Assembly (NCBI GenBank): GCA_045807945.1
Contig: JBJMGI010000036.1
Span: forward strand, 1-59,288
DNA: 59,288 bases
Direction: 5' to 3'
Source of the DNA: CAVQGF01 sp045807945
GTDB taxonomy: Bacteria > Acidobacteriota > Terriglobia > Terriglobales > Acidobacteriaceae
The notes under the pieces are model-generated. The model saw only the letters and a list, made by a program, of their open reading frames with translations, did not search any database and was not told the DNA's origin. Each line of letters opens with the position of its first letter. The stretch's first letter is position 1. This document shows, piece by piece, positions 1 to 8,282 of the stretch. The position numbers and the translations under genes are program-made.

Positions 1-20
1 GATGAGCGCATATCTCTCTC

Positions 21-614
21 CTAATGCGCAGCGGAGGATACGCCGAATGAAAGCCGGTTGAGCGACGATACGAATTCATTGAGCTCGTCGGGTGTGCTCG
101 CGACGAACGCCCAACTTGTGTAGTACCCACGAATCTTCGTACAAAGAAATGCCTTATAGGACCCCGTGTTAGGCGATTCCTGTTTGAAGTCTGCCCGGTA
201 GAACATGTGCCCGGCGAACGTTAAGGGATACGCTTCCCGAATTACAGTCGTGCCCGGCTTCTTGAACAAGGCGCGGCTTACCTTTTGACTGTAACTTCGT
301 AGATCGAGGGGCGGCGAATTATAGGCGTTTACATCATCGGCCGACACGAGGACGCCGCCCTTCAGCGGCTTGTCTGTCCTCTCGACCGCAACGAACAGGA
401 TTATCGCTCCAGTTGCGAGCGCCGATCCGTGTTTCGTCTGCCAATGACCGGGTAATTGGTACGATAATTTCAGCACCTCATTCGTATAAACGTTTCCCGC
501 AAACTCGCCAGATGTTAGAACCGCCGGCGGGGTCCCGCCGGGAGAGGTTTGGGCAAGCCCCCTCACCGCGAACATCGCCAGGCAAATTCCGATGAGGACT
601 TTGTTGCGTATCAT
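21..614 (-). CDS. Secreted protein of unknown function
   Basis: About 197 residues. I chose the internal ATG at 614 because it opens a clean signal peptide (basic MIRNK, a hydrophobic core, then a probable cut after GLAQ); the in-frame ATG at 650 would only add residues ahead of it. The mature part has no catalytic motif I recognise. It looks like a soluble periplasmic domain, with a stretch around YTNEVLKLSYQLPGHW that resembles small periplasmic stress or lipid-associated proteins. It is the last of a leftward run of four genes, 58 bases after the methyltransferase-like gene, and may be cotranscribed. Function unknown. Confidence 0.6.
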   Translation of the reverse strand: MIRNKVLIGICLAMFAVRGLAQTSPGGTPPAVLTSGEFAGNVYTNEVLKLSYQLPGHWQTKHGSALATGAIILFVAVERTDKPLKGGVLVSADDVNAYNSPPLDLRSYSQKVSRALFKKPGTTVIREAYPLTFAGHMFYRADFKQESPNTGSYKAFLCTKIRGYYTSWAFVASTPDELNEFVSSLNRLSFGVSSAAH

Positions 615-672
615 TCTTCGTAGAATAGCAACCAGCAGCAATGCATGCAAAAACTTGGTTGGACGTCGCCGC

Positions 673-1374
673 CTAATCCTTTCGTCTCGCGATCGCGACT
701 ACAAAGAAAACTCCCAAGCTCACCGCCAGCACGACCAAGAATACCTTCTGCTTCAATGTGATCGCGAATAGCGCGACCGCCAGCGCAAACCCCCACACCC
801 ATCCTTCTGCTCGAAAGCCGGCTGCCCAGTCCGCTTTCCCGCCTGCGGCAGGGATCCGTGGCGTGAGTGCCGGACAAAGTCGCGGCACGGCTTTCTTGAA
901 TGCGTCGTACTGCTCGCCTTGAACCGCGCGGAGCTCGGCTTCTTCGCGGAAGATCAGCCGGTAACAAAAGATAAGCATCAAGACCTGCAGCACGACAAAG
1001 CCCAGCCGGCTGGCCATCGCGCCCATCCCGAGCCCGATCAGCACGTTCCCGAAGTACAGCGGATTCCGCACATAACGGTATGGGCCGTCGGCTACCAACG
1101 TTGCCGTCTTTATCTCCGAGGCGTAGACGACTTCCGATCTGAGGTACCCCGAGCCCCAGGTGCGGACGAGCGCCGCTCCCACCACCAGCAGCGCTGCGAT
1201 AAAAAATAGGGTCCTTTCAACCAGGACTTCGTCGGTCCCGGTTGTAGCGGCGAGCTTCGTCGCCAACCAGCTGGTTGCGTTCACATGGTCGACGGAAAAA
1301 AGAAAAAATGAGAAGCCAAAAATACAGCCGAAGATCGCAGCGCGGTTTTTGAACTCCCAGTCACTTGCTCGCAT
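673..1374 (-). CDS. Isoprenylcysteine carboxyl methyltransferase (ICMT)-like membrane protein
   Basis: 233 residues from the ATG at 1374, which sits 2 bases after the upstream stop. Several hydrophobic segments lie on both sides of a central YRYVRNPLYFGN motif, followed by REEAELRAVQGEQYDAFKK and VPRLCP. Known of the family: this RNPxY...EE...G..Y..Y...VPR pattern is the SAM-binding core of ICMT/PEMT-like membrane methyltransferases. The bacterial substrate is unknown; a lipid or small thiol is possible. A reading starting 33 codons upstream would overlap the neighbouring gene and has no membrane logic. The hydrophobic C-terminus (residues about 200-228) may add two membrane helices. Confidence 0.75.
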   Translation of the reverse strand: MRASDWEFKNRAAIFGCIFGFSFFLFSVDHVNATSWLATKLAATTGTDEVLVERTLFFIAALLVVGAALVRTWGSGYLRSEVVYASEIKTATLVADGPYRYVRNPLYFGNVLIGLGMGAMASRLGFVVLQVLMLIFCYRLIFREEAELRAVQGEQYDAFKKAVPRLCPALTPRIPAAGGKADWAAGFRAEGWVWGFALAVALFAITLKQKVFLVVLAVSLGVFFVVAIARRKD

Positions 1375-1376
1375 AT

Positions 1377-1889
1377 TCAATTTAAGTTCAGCGGCTCGAT
1401 CGCGCCGCTCGTCTTCACGCCCAGGCGGATGGGCCGCGGCGGACCTTTTTTCGGGATCGTCACCTCCGCCCAAAGTTCCTGATTGCGCGGGCGCCAGGTG
1501 GGGTTCTCCGCGTTGTCCGAGATGAAGTAGAGGACAGGTTCCGACAGTATCGCGTGCGGAGTGGTCTGCAGCTCGCGAAATGTCAGGTACTCGTCGCCGG
1601 CCGGGTCATTTGCCGCGAACAGCTCCCCGTTGCGCAGCTCGATGTGCACGGGATAGGTGCCGTACCACGCGTACTTCGGGTCACCCTCTTTCTTTGCCGC
1701 AACATCGGTCGCGACTTCGAGGCTCAACGCGACGTAGCGGCCGCGGATCGGCAGGTCGGGATCGTAGCCGATCGTCTTCACCCAAACGCGCGGACGCGTC
1801 GCGCGCTCATACGAGTACTTTGCGTACAGCGTCCCGATGATCGCAAGATGCAGCAGGATTACGAGAGCAGCTTTGGGAACATTCTTCAT
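1377..1889 (-). CDS. GDYXXLXY-family membrane-anchored protein
   Basis: 170 residues with one N-terminal membrane helix (about residues 7-23) and an extracytoplasmic domain. The segment IRGRYVALSLEV fits the GDYXXLXY pattern (here GRYVALSL) that names the family. Known: such proteins are usually encoded beside, or fused to, DUF2157 membrane proteins. Here the start codon overlaps the stop of the DUF2157 gene by four bases (ATGA), so translational coupling is likely. Biochemical role unknown. Confidence 0.75.
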   Translation of the reverse strand: MKNVPKAALVILLHLAIIGTLYAKYSYERATRPRVWVKTIGYDPDLPIRGRYVALSLEVATDVAAKKEGDPKYAWYGTYPVHIELRNGELFAANDPAGDEYLTFRELQTTPHAILSEPVLYFISDNAENPTWRPRNQELWAEVTIPKKGPPRPIRLGVKTSGAIEPLNLN

Positions 1890-3055
1890 GCGGTCGCTCC
1901 TTGTACGCGGAGGATCAGTCGGCGTCGTGTGCGCTCGAGCAGCCAGCCACCCACCAGCAGCAGTACCCCCAGCCCAATAAGGCTCGTCGAGCGGCCGAGC
2001 TTATCCATCAATTCCGAGAAGTAGAAGCTGATCACCGCGAGCGCGAAGCCGACGATTCCGAGGTTCACGCGTCCCTTGCTGCTTTCTTTCAAGCCCCACG
2101 CGATCAGCCCGACTGCGCCCAGCACCTCCCAGAAGAGCGGCCCGAGCGATTGCAGAATGAAGAGGGCTGCGGTGTCCGTATTGGCCTGCCTCCAGGGCGC
2201 GGGCAGCAACGAGAGCACAAAGATCCATCCAGCCGCGACGGCATTCATCCACGCCGCCTGCTTGCGGAGCAGGAAAGCAAAAGCGAGCGGCAGCAGGATA
2301 GACAATGTCCATCCCGCGACCATCAACTGATGCGGCACGCCCGATTGATGAATGTAGTAATAGCTGCCTTCATGGTGCGAATCGAGTGCGCACATCAGGC
2401 TGGGAAAGAGTGCGATTGCGCCGATCCACTTAAGGCCTTGGCGGAACAGCGACCCCTCATCTTGCAGGCGCACCGCGGTGAGGTAGCTGACGCATAGGAC
2501 CGCGACTCCCACCGCTACCGGCCACTCGCCGCCCATATGGTGTTCAGTCGCCACCATCCACTCGCCGACCAGCCAGCCGGGGACGAGCAAAGCCGCGAGC
2601 AGCGCTTGCGGCCATTGCCGCAGCAGTGCCCACGCACCGAGTGCTCCCGCCGCCCACAGCATGATCCCACCCGGCCAATGTTCCTGCAGGTTGAAGATCT
2701 GTGCGGTCAGGAAAATGCCTCCGCCGAGTGCAGTTGTGCCCACTGCGTGGAGCGCGACGTTCAGCCGTGGCGAGCGTTCTACAAAAAATCCCGCCACCGC
2801 ATGGAACAACCAAACCAGCGCGAGCACGAGGGTGAAGCGCCAGCCCGGCGAAAGCTCGTCCCAGTGTGCGGCCACGAACAGCAGCACGCCGGCTCCGAGC
2901 GTTACCGAGCCGAAGATGGTGGCCAGCAGCACCGGCCACTTGATAGAAGATTCCGCAGTGGCTTCGCTGGCACGCAGACGCTCCGCAAGCGAGGCGTCGA
3001 TGAGCCCGGCTTGCGTCCAGCGTTTTAGAGCTGATTCAATGTCCCGGCTGGGCAT
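1886..3055 (-). CDS. DUF2157 multi-spanning membrane protein
   Basis: 389 residues. A soluble N-terminal region (residues 1-35, IESALKRWTQAGLIDASLAE) typical of DUF2157 is followed by about ten hydrophobic segments to the C-terminus. A good ribosome-binding site (GGGAGG, about six bases upstream) fixes the ATG at 3055. First gene of a leftward operon with the GDYXXLXY partner and probably the methyltransferase-like gene. The conserved pairing suggests the two proteins form one inner-membrane complex; its job is not known to me. Confidence 0.8.
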   Translation of the reverse strand: MPSRDIESALKRWTQAGLIDASLAERLRASEATAESSIKWPVLLATIFGSVTLGAGVLLFVAAHWDELSPGWRFTLVLALVWLFHAVAGFFVERSPRLNVALHAVGTTALGGGIFLTAQIFNLQEHWPGGIMLWAAGALGAWALLRQWPQALLAALLVPGWLVGEWMVATEHHMGGEWPVAVGVAVLCVSYLTAVRLQDEGSLFRQGLKWIGAIALFPSLMCALDSHHEGSYYYIHQSGVPHQLMVAGWTLSILLPLAFAFLLRKQAAWMNAVAAGWIFVLSLLPAPWRQANTDTAALFILQSLGPLFWEVLGAVGLIAWGLKESSKGRVNLGIVGFALAVISFYFSELMDKLGRSTSLIGLGVLLLVGGWLLERTRRRLILRVQGATA

Positions 3056-3129
3056 TTTTGCCCTCCCGCTTGCTAGAACGTCTGGTTTGTGAAAGGTTGC
3101 AGAACTATAACATGGAGAGGAAGCCCTGA

Positions 3130-3786
3130 TTGCCTAAGTCCAAAAGCTTCAAAGGGATGCTGGAGCGAATGCCGGGACGCCTCGGCTGGACGATCGTCCG
3201 CGTGCCCTTCGATGTTGCGAAACTCTGGGGAAGTCGCGGCTCGCTGCGTGTTCGCGGAGAGATAAACGGGTTCGACTTCCGCACCTCTTTATTCCCGACC
3301 GGCCGCGGAACGCATTACATACTGATCAACAAGAAGATGCAGAAGGGCGGCGCCGTCCGCGCCGGGGAGCAGGCCGCATTCAAGCTGGAGCCGGACACGA
3401 AAGAGCGGCCGGTCGTCCTTCCCATCGAGATGGAGAAGATTTTCAAGCAGGAGAAACAGCTTCGAAAGCTTTACGAGGGGTTCAATGATTCCATCCGGCG
3501 CTACATCGCCAACGAGGTCTCCAGTCGCAAAAGCCCGGCTTCGCGCGAACGTCGCGCGGAGCAGGTCGCCGAACAATTGCTCGAAGTGATGGAAGCTGAG
3601 CGTGATCTTCCTCCGCTGATCAAGAACGCATTCGCCGAGGATCCAAAAGCCTTTGCCGGCTGGAAGAAGATGACGCCGCTCGCTCGCCGCAGACAGCTGC
3701 TCGCGATCTTCTATTACCGCAATCCCGATTCTCGCGCGCGGCGATTGCAAAAGGTTCTCGAGGCCGCAGCCGCACGACAGGACTGA
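3130..3786 (+). CDS. YdeI/OmpD-associated family protein with DUF1905 domain
   Basis: 218 residues from a TTG at 3130, preceded by a GAGAGGA ribosome-binding site. Residues about 5-95 match a DUF1905 small beta-barrel domain (GWTIVRVPFDVAKLWGSRG, then RGTHYILINKKMQKG). The C-terminal half, with LPPLIKNAF, FAGWKKMTPLARRRQL and YRNPDSRARRL, matches the YdeI/bacteriocin-protection helical domain. Usual two-domain length. Probably cytoplasmic. The family is widespread but its biochemical role is poorly defined, so no function is assigned. Confidence 0.75.
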   Translation: MPKSKSFKGMLERMPGRLGWTIVRVPFDVAKLWGSRGSLRVRGEINGFDFRTSLFPTGRGTHYILINKKMQKGGAVRAGEQAAFKLEPDTKERPVVLPIEMEKIFKQEKQLRKLYEGFNDSIRRYIANEVSSRKSPASRERRAEQVAEQLLEVMEAERDLPPLIKNAFAEDPKAFAGWKKMTPLARRRQLLAIFYYRNPDSRARRLQKVLEAAAARQD

Positions 3787-4154
3787 AGATTCCAGGGATT
3801 GCTGATGACCGCGATGGAAGTCGAGTTCGAGACGCCGCGGCAACCGTCTGACAAGTGAAACTGGATCACGCCCACGCCGTTGAAAAATAGGGCCGAAAAA
3901 CTAAACGTCATGCGTGAAGAAGTGACGCTGACAGGCGAGAGCTGCGTACCATCACTGAGCACGAGTACGGTTCCGTTGCTGAAATTCTTTCCGGTGACGG
4001 CGACTTCCGTGGCCGGACTGCCCGCTGCGATCGTGTTGGGACTTACGGAGCTCATCTGCGGAGCGTCACCGTTGAAGCACACGGCTGCACCGCAAGAGAA
4101 CAGCGGGAGTGTGACCAACACAGCGAAAGCGGAGGAGAGGAGCCGAAACCGCAT
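3714..4154 (-). CDS. IPT/TIG-domain lipoprotein
   Basis: 146 residues. A type II signal peptide ends in LFSC (Cys about residue 21), so it is probably a lipoprotein. Residues about 33-117 (MSSVSPNTIAAGSPATEVAVTG, then FSNGTVLVLSDG) are a typical IPT/TIG immunoglobulin-like domain. The final 25-30 residues are low in hydrophobicity and overlap the 3' end of the convergent YdeI-like gene by 73 bases, so the true domain probably ends before the overlap. Likely a surface or adhesion-type protein; partner unknown. Confidence 0.6.
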   Translation of the reverse strand: MRFRLLSSAFAVLVTLPLFSCGAAVCFNGDAPQMSSVSPNTIAAGSPATEVAVTGKNFSNGTVLVLSDGTQLSPVSVTSSRMTFSFSALFFNGVGVIQFHLSDGCRGVSNSTSIAVISNPWNLQSCRAAAASRTFCNRRARESGLR

Positions 4155-4234
4155 GACAGCCTACGCAAGGACTAGTATCACAGATTGTGGTCCTGAAACC
4201 CGTCGCGCTGATCAATGCTGCCGGAAGCCCACTT

Positions 4235-5305
4235 CTACCTTTCGCTGAGCTGATTAAATGCCGTCTTGATCATGCCCTCAAACGATTGCTCGAAGAAGTC
4301 GCGATTGTCTTTGTCGTCTCCTCCGAATTGCTGCTTCAGCGCATCTTCATTAAGCGCCTTCGGAGCCAGCTCCTGCACTTCGTTTAGCTTCTTGCCTTGC
4401 AGTATCTCGCGCCGGACCTCGGCATTGGCCGCATCCATCATGGCGATCACCTGGTCGATGTAGTTTTTGTCGTGCTGTATGTCCCCGTGCCCGGGCACGA
4501 TCGTTGTTGCGTCCAGTTCGCGTAACGCCCGCAACGTATTCGGAAAATCTGCCGGGAAGCCTCCAAACATATAGGGAACCGGGTGATCGAGGATGTCGCC
4601 GGTCATCACGATCTTTTCTTTTGGCAGATAGACGACGCTGTCGCCGGCGGTATTCGCGCGGCCGAGAAACTTGATCTGCACCTCGCGATTGCCAAGGTTC
4701 ACCGTCATGTCGTGGTCGTAGCTGACGTTGGGGGGAAGTACTTTCACGTCTTTGAACTCAGCGAGCACGCCATCGAGGCCTGCGAGACTGCGCTGATAGT
4801 CGAGGCGGTCAGCTTCGCTGAGCGGCTTTCCGCTTTCGTCTTTGCCGGAATCCAGGACTTTCTGGAAACGCTGGCGCCGCTGCGGATATCGCTCCACTGC
4901 GCCCGGATTGAATTCGGCGATCTCCTTCTGCGTGTGTGAGTGCGCAATGATCTGGATTCCGGGCCAGGCGGCGGCGTAGGTGGCATTCCCGTTGTTGTGG
5001 TCGAAATGCCAATGCGTGTTCAGCAGAAACACCACCGGCTTGTCGGTCCACTGCTTGATCTGTGCGATGTCCTGGCGCGCGGAGGAGGGAAGCAGGCACG
5101 AATCCACCACGAAAACGCCGCGATCGCCGATGATCACGGTCGTGTTTCCCTGCGGAAAGCTATCGGGCGCGTCCGGATGGCGGATCTCGTAAACGCCGTC
5201 TGCGAGCTTCGTTACGGTGCGTTCGTGCGTAGCGATGGAATCAGCAAAGGTAAACGTCGTGGCGACCAGGATAAAGATTGCGGCAATGCTGCGCAAGACT
5301 AACAT
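4235..5305 (-). CDS. Secreted metallo-beta-lactamase-fold hydrolase
   Basis: 356 residues with a signal peptide (hydrophobic core residues 4-20, probable cut after FADS). The MBL metal site is complete: THWHFDH gives H98, H100, D102 and H103; a second histidine cluster is AHSH (H121/H123); a bridging Asp lies in VMTGDILDH and the last His in PGHGD. The substrate cannot be read from sequence; relatives include beta-lactamases, lactonases and other periplasmic esterases. A strong GGAGG sits eight bases before the ATG. The leader upstream carries a promoter, a foldable segment and an intrinsic terminator (listed separately), so expression is probably attenuated. Confidence 0.85.
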   Translation of the reverse strand: MLVLRSIAAIFILVATTFTFADSIATHERTVTKLADGVYEIRHPDAPDSFPQGNTTVIIGDRGVFVVDSCLLPSSARQDIAQIKQWTDKPVVFLLNTHWHFDHNNGNATYAAAWPGIQIIAHSHTQKEIAEFNPGAVERYPQRRQRFQKVLDSGKDESGKPLSEADRLDYQRSLAGLDGVLAEFKDVKVLPPNVSYDHDMTVNLGNREVQIKFLGRANTAGDSVVYLPKEKIVMTGDILDHPVPYMFGGFPADFPNTLRALRELDATTIVPGHGDIQHDKNYIDQVIAMMDAANAEVRREILQGKKLNEVQELAPKALNEDALKQQFGGDDKDNRDFFEQSFEGMIKTAFNQLSER

Positions 5306-5320
5306 TGAATCCTCCAGGCA

Positions 5321-5358
5321 AAAAAAATGGAATCCGGCCGTTCGCGGCCAGGGATTCC
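5321..5358 (-). terminator. Intrinsic terminator inside the 5' leader of the MBL gene
   Basis: On the minus strand GGAATCC (5358-5352) plus GGCCG pair with CGGCC plus GGATTCC (5335-5329) around a CGAA loop, with a 2-base bulge. The stem is followed by one A and eight T residues (5328-5321). The ribosome-binding site (5313-5317) and start codon (5305) of the MBL-fold gene follow at once. A terminator here can only serve as a leader switch, or stop transcripts from upstream. Confidence 0.75.
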
Positions 5359-5367
5359 GTTACATCT

Positions 5368-5415
5368 CACGCCGGAAATGCACCCGCTTCATCGCAGGCC
5401 CCTACTTCAGGCGTG
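5368..5415 (-). promoter_or_regulatory. Candidate structured leader (attenuator or aptamer-like) of the MBL gene
   Basis: Between the promoter and the leader terminator the minus-strand transcript can form an outer stem CACGCC/GGCGTG (5415-5410 with 5373-5368). This encloses a hairpin CCTGC-GATGAA-GCGGG (5398-5394 with 5387-5383) and two purine-rich internal loops. The layout resembles a small aptamer followed by an expression platform. I do not recognise any known riboswitch class in it. Confidence 0.4.
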
Positions 5416-5433
5416 GTAATCGATTGTGTAGGG

Positions 5434-5463
5434 AAGATATCGGTGTGGGTGGGCCAGGGTCAA
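5434..5463 (-). promoter_or_regulatory. Sigma-70-type promoter for the MBL-fold gene
   Basis: Minus strand TTGACC (5463-5458), an 18-base spacer, then TATCTT (5439-5434). Predicted start near 5427, giving a leader of about 120 bases before the ATG at 5305. Confidence 0.55.
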
Positions 5464-5572
5464 TTACTCTGCCGCGAGCTTCCTGCTGCTGTGACGAACC
5501 GCGTCTGCTCAGGGACGGGCAACAAAGAACTCCGTGCTTGGCGAAGCTGCGACCGGAGCTTATGATTCCCGC

Positions 5573-5929
5573 ATGAGACTTCTACTGCATTGGGTTTTAA
5601 GCGCGCTGGCCCTGTTGTTGGTCTCCCATTTCGTGCCCGGCTTCATCGTTAGCGGGCTCCTGGTCGCATTGATCGCAGCCGTTGTGATCGGATTCGTGAA
5701 CGCCACGGTGGGCACTTTCCTGCGGATCATCTCGTTTCCCATCACCATCCTGACGCTCGGATTGTTCGTGCTGGTGATCAATGCCCTGATGCTGAAGCTC
5801 GCGGCGATGTTCTTGCCGCGATTTCAGATCATCGGATTCATTCCAGCGTTGGAAGGTGCCATCATCCTCGCGGTCGCACACATGATCATCCGCTGGATCA
5901 CCGAGCCCTCGAGGGGCAGGAACGCTTAG
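5573..5929 (+). CDS. Phage-holin/DUF360-type four-helix membrane protein
   Basis: 118 residues from ATG 5573, with a weak CGGAG ribosome-binding site. Four hydrophobic segments cover nearly the whole chain; FVPGFIVSG near the N-terminus and VNATVGTFLRIISFPITILTLGLF in the middle match the small YvlD-like 'phage holin family IV/DUF360' membrane proteins. This family is chromosomal and is not evidence of a prophage. Physiological role uncertain; relatives are linked to envelope stress. It faces a convergent small gene 5 bases away. Confidence 0.75.
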   Translation: MRLLLHWVLSALALLLVSHFVPGFIVSGLLVALIAAVVIGFVNATVGTFLRIISFPITILTLGLFVLVINALMLKLAAMFLPRFQIIGFIPALEGAIILAVAHMIIRWITEPSRGRNA

Positions 5930-5934
5930 ACGAG

Positions 5935-6186
5935 TCACTCCTTCTCGGGCCAAATCAGGCTGCTCAAAACTGCGAGGCCGACGCACGCGCCAAGAACCAA
6001 TGGTGATAACAGAAATTTCCATTGGCCCCAAAAAGCGGCAAGCTCCAAACAGATGATCTGAGGTGAAGAAAGTACTTTTCCTTGAGCTGCCCAACCGCCA
6101 ACCAGTATCCGCATCTGCTGTGAAAAGATGGTCAATCCAATGATCACGAGCACACCGATGCCGATCGCGACCAGGATTCTTTTCAT
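5935..6186 (-). CDS. Small two-helix membrane protein, unknown
   Basis: 83 residues with a hydrophobic N-terminal helix (residues 4-20) and a second helix near the C-terminus (about residues 58-78). It starts 6 bases downstream of the M2 peptidase stop on the same strand, so it is probably cotranscribed with it. No recognised domain. Confidence 0.5.
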   Translation of the reverse strand: MKRILVAIGIGVLVIIGLTIFSQQMRILVGGWAAQGKVLSSPQIICLELAAFWGQWKFLLSPLVLGACVGLAVLSSLIWPEKE

Positions 6187-6192
6187 AAGTTA

Positions 6193-8058
6193 CTACCAGC
6201 CCACCTTCACGCCGTTCTTCGCATTCTGCTCGTCCAGCCACTTCTTCAGCGGCGCGAAGTAATCCAGGATCGCGCTAGCGTCGGCTTTGTCTTCGCCCAT
6301 CATGGTAATGAAGGCTTCCTGCCACGGCTTGCTCTTGCCCAGTTGCAGCATGGAGTTCAGCTTCGCGCCCGCTGCCTTGTTGCCGTAGATCGAGCAGCGG
6401 TTCAGCGGGCCGGTGAAGCCGGCCTCTTTGCAGAGCGCGCGGTGGAATTGGAACTGATAGATGTCAGCGAGGAAATATCGCGTGTAGGGGACATTCGCTG
6501 CAACGTGGAACTTTGCGCCGGGATCGAAATCGGCCTCGCTGCGGTCCACTGGCGGCGCAACGCCCTGATATTTACGACGGAGTTCCCACCAAGTCTTGTT
6601 GTAATCCGCCGGCTTGATCTCCCCCGAGTACACCTTCCAGCGCCATTGATCGATCATCAACCCGAACGGAAGGAATGCCACTTTCTCGAGAGCTTTCTTC
6701 AGCAGGAATGGGATATCGCTGTTCGCGGGCGGTACCTGCTCGAGCAGCCCGACTTTGTGCAGATACTCCGGCGTGACGGAAAGAGCGATGGTATCGCCAA
6801 TCGCTTCGTGTACGCCGTCGTTGGCACTGTCTTTAAAGAAGTAGGGTTGGTTCCGGTAAGCGAGCTGGTAGAAGTTGTGCCCAAGCTCGTGGTGCACGGT
6901 GACGAAATCTTCGCCGCGGATCTGTATGCACATCTTTAGCCGGACATCTTCCTTATTGTCCACATCCCATGCGGACGCGTGGCAAACCACATCGCGGTCG
7001 GCGGGCTTAGTGAAGAGCGACTTCTCCCAGAAGCTCGCCGGCAGCGGCGCAAATCCGAGCGATTTAAAGAAGTTCTCGCCGTAGTGCACCATCCCGCGGG
7101 CATCGATCTTCTTCTCACGCAGGATCTGATCCAAGTCGTACATGGCAGTCTCGTTTGCCGGCTTGACGATGGGATAGACCTGCGACCAATCCTGCGCCCA
7201 CATGTTCCCCAGCAGATGCGCAGGAATCGGGCCCTCAGCCGGCACGGCGCTCGGCCCATAGTTTTTGCTCAGCTGCGAGCGCACGTAGGCGTGGAGCGAT
7301 AGATACAGCGGACGTACCTGGTCCCACAGGCGGTCGAGGTCGGCGGCGAAGGCATCGGGCTGCATGTCATACCCCGAGCGCCACATTGCTCCCATGTCGG
7401 CATAGCCCTGCTCGCGCGCACCCTGGTTCGCGAGCTCCACGAAACGCGCAAACTCCGGACGCATGGGCGGCGAAACCTTGTGCCAGCCGATCCAAAGGTC
7501 TTTCAGCTCCTCGGGGTCGCGGCTTTCGCCCATGATCTTTTCCATCGCGGTCAGGTCATAGCAGGTTCCCGGCTTCGAGGCTGGGCAGTACTTGCCTTTG
7601 CCGTACATGCTCTGCATGTCGGTCTTGATCTTGTTCTCTTCACGCAGAAGGTTCGGATCGCTGGGCGTGGGCAGTGTGAGTTGCAGCTTTAGCAGATGCA
7701 ACTTGCGTTCGTATACCGCAGGCATCGCAACGCCTTCGTACTTCTTTGCTTCCAGAGCCAACTTGGTGGTGACGGCGGAATTCTCGCTGTTCGCATCGGT
7801 AGCGATGGCGTCGGTATCGTCGGTGATGAAGTTCTCATTCACCCAATCGGCTTTCTGACCCTTGTCAGCCAAGTCGGAAAGCTGCTTCTCGGAGTCGTCA
7901 ATGAACTTCTGCGCTTCCGCCGGGGTAGGTTTCGCGGCTGCCGCGCCAGCGTCGGCACGCTTCGCGCCAGTCTTCTTACTGGCATGGCTTTGTGCCATCA
8001 GCACGGTTGCGAACAGGCAAAGCACTGAGATAACGAAGACGCGGGACAAGGAACGCAT
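6193..8058 (-). CDS. M2-family peptidyl-dipeptidase (ACE-like zinc peptidase)
   Basis: 621 residues from ATG 8058, with a strong GGAGGT ribosome-binding site and a signal peptide ending near LMAQ. The zinc site is HELGH (H390, E391, H394), with the third ligand E418 in VHEAIGD exactly 24 residues after the second His, the spacing known in angiotensin-converting enzyme. Known of the family: removal of dipeptides from the C-terminus of peptides, here in the periplasm. The length is near that of one ACE catalytic domain plus leader. A promoter lies just upstream. Probably peptide scavenging, in line with the DPP IV and S15-like hydrolase genes nearby. Confidence 0.92.
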   Translation of the reverse strand: MRSLSRVFVISVLCLFATVLMAQSHASKKTGAKRADAGAAAAKPTPAEAQKFIDDSEKQLSDLADKGQKADWVNENFITDDTDAIATDANSENSAVTTKLALEAKKYEGVAMPAVYERKLHLLKLQLTLPTPSDPNLLREENKIKTDMQSMYGKGKYCPASKPGTCYDLTAMEKIMGESRDPEELKDLWIGWHKVSPPMRPEFARFVELANQGAREQGYADMGAMWRSGYDMQPDAFAADLDRLWDQVRPLYLSLHAYVRSQLSKNYGPSAVPAEGPIPAHLLGNMWAQDWSQVYPIVKPANETAMYDLDQILREKKIDARGMVHYGENFFKSLGFAPLPASFWEKSLFTKPADRDVVCHASAWDVDNKEDVRLKMCIQIRGEDFVTVHHELGHNFYQLAYRNQPYFFKDSANDGVHEAIGDTIALSVTPEYLHKVGLLEQVPPANSDIPFLLKKALEKVAFLPFGLMIDQWRWKVYSGEIKPADYNKTWWELRRKYQGVAPPVDRSEADFDPGAKFHVAANVPYTRYFLADIYQFQFHRALCKEAGFTGPLNRCSIYGNKAAGAKLNSMLQLGKSKPWQEAFITMMGEDKADASAILDYFAPLKKWLDEQNAKNGVKVGW

Positions 8059-8080
8059 ACTACCTCCGAAAAGCGCAGCC

Positions 8081-8109
8081 ATTCTAAATGCAAGCCGCGG
8101 ATTTGTGCA
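8081..8109 (-). promoter_or_regulatory. Promoter of the M2 peptidase gene
   Basis: Minus strand TGCACA (8109-8104), a 17-base spacer, then TAGAAT (8086-8081). The predicted start is about 15-20 bases before the ATG, leaving just room for the GGAGGT ribosome-binding site. Confidence 0.4.
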
Positions 8110-8282
8110 TGCGGCGGGAAGATAGAGCAAGCTTAAGAAATTGGCGGCGCAAAGAATGCAGCGAATCATGCATCTTTATGCCTAAATCGCCCTAAATCAT
8201 AGGGTTTTCTTCGACCTGCGCTGTCGCGGCAGGCAGAGCTCTCATAGTACTGAGCACTACAATCTAAAGTATCTCTTCTTTC

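Noticed and set aside
5573..5929. Phage holin as a sign of a prophage
   Set aside because: The family is mostly chromosomal YvlD/DUF360-like; no phage gene lies nearby.
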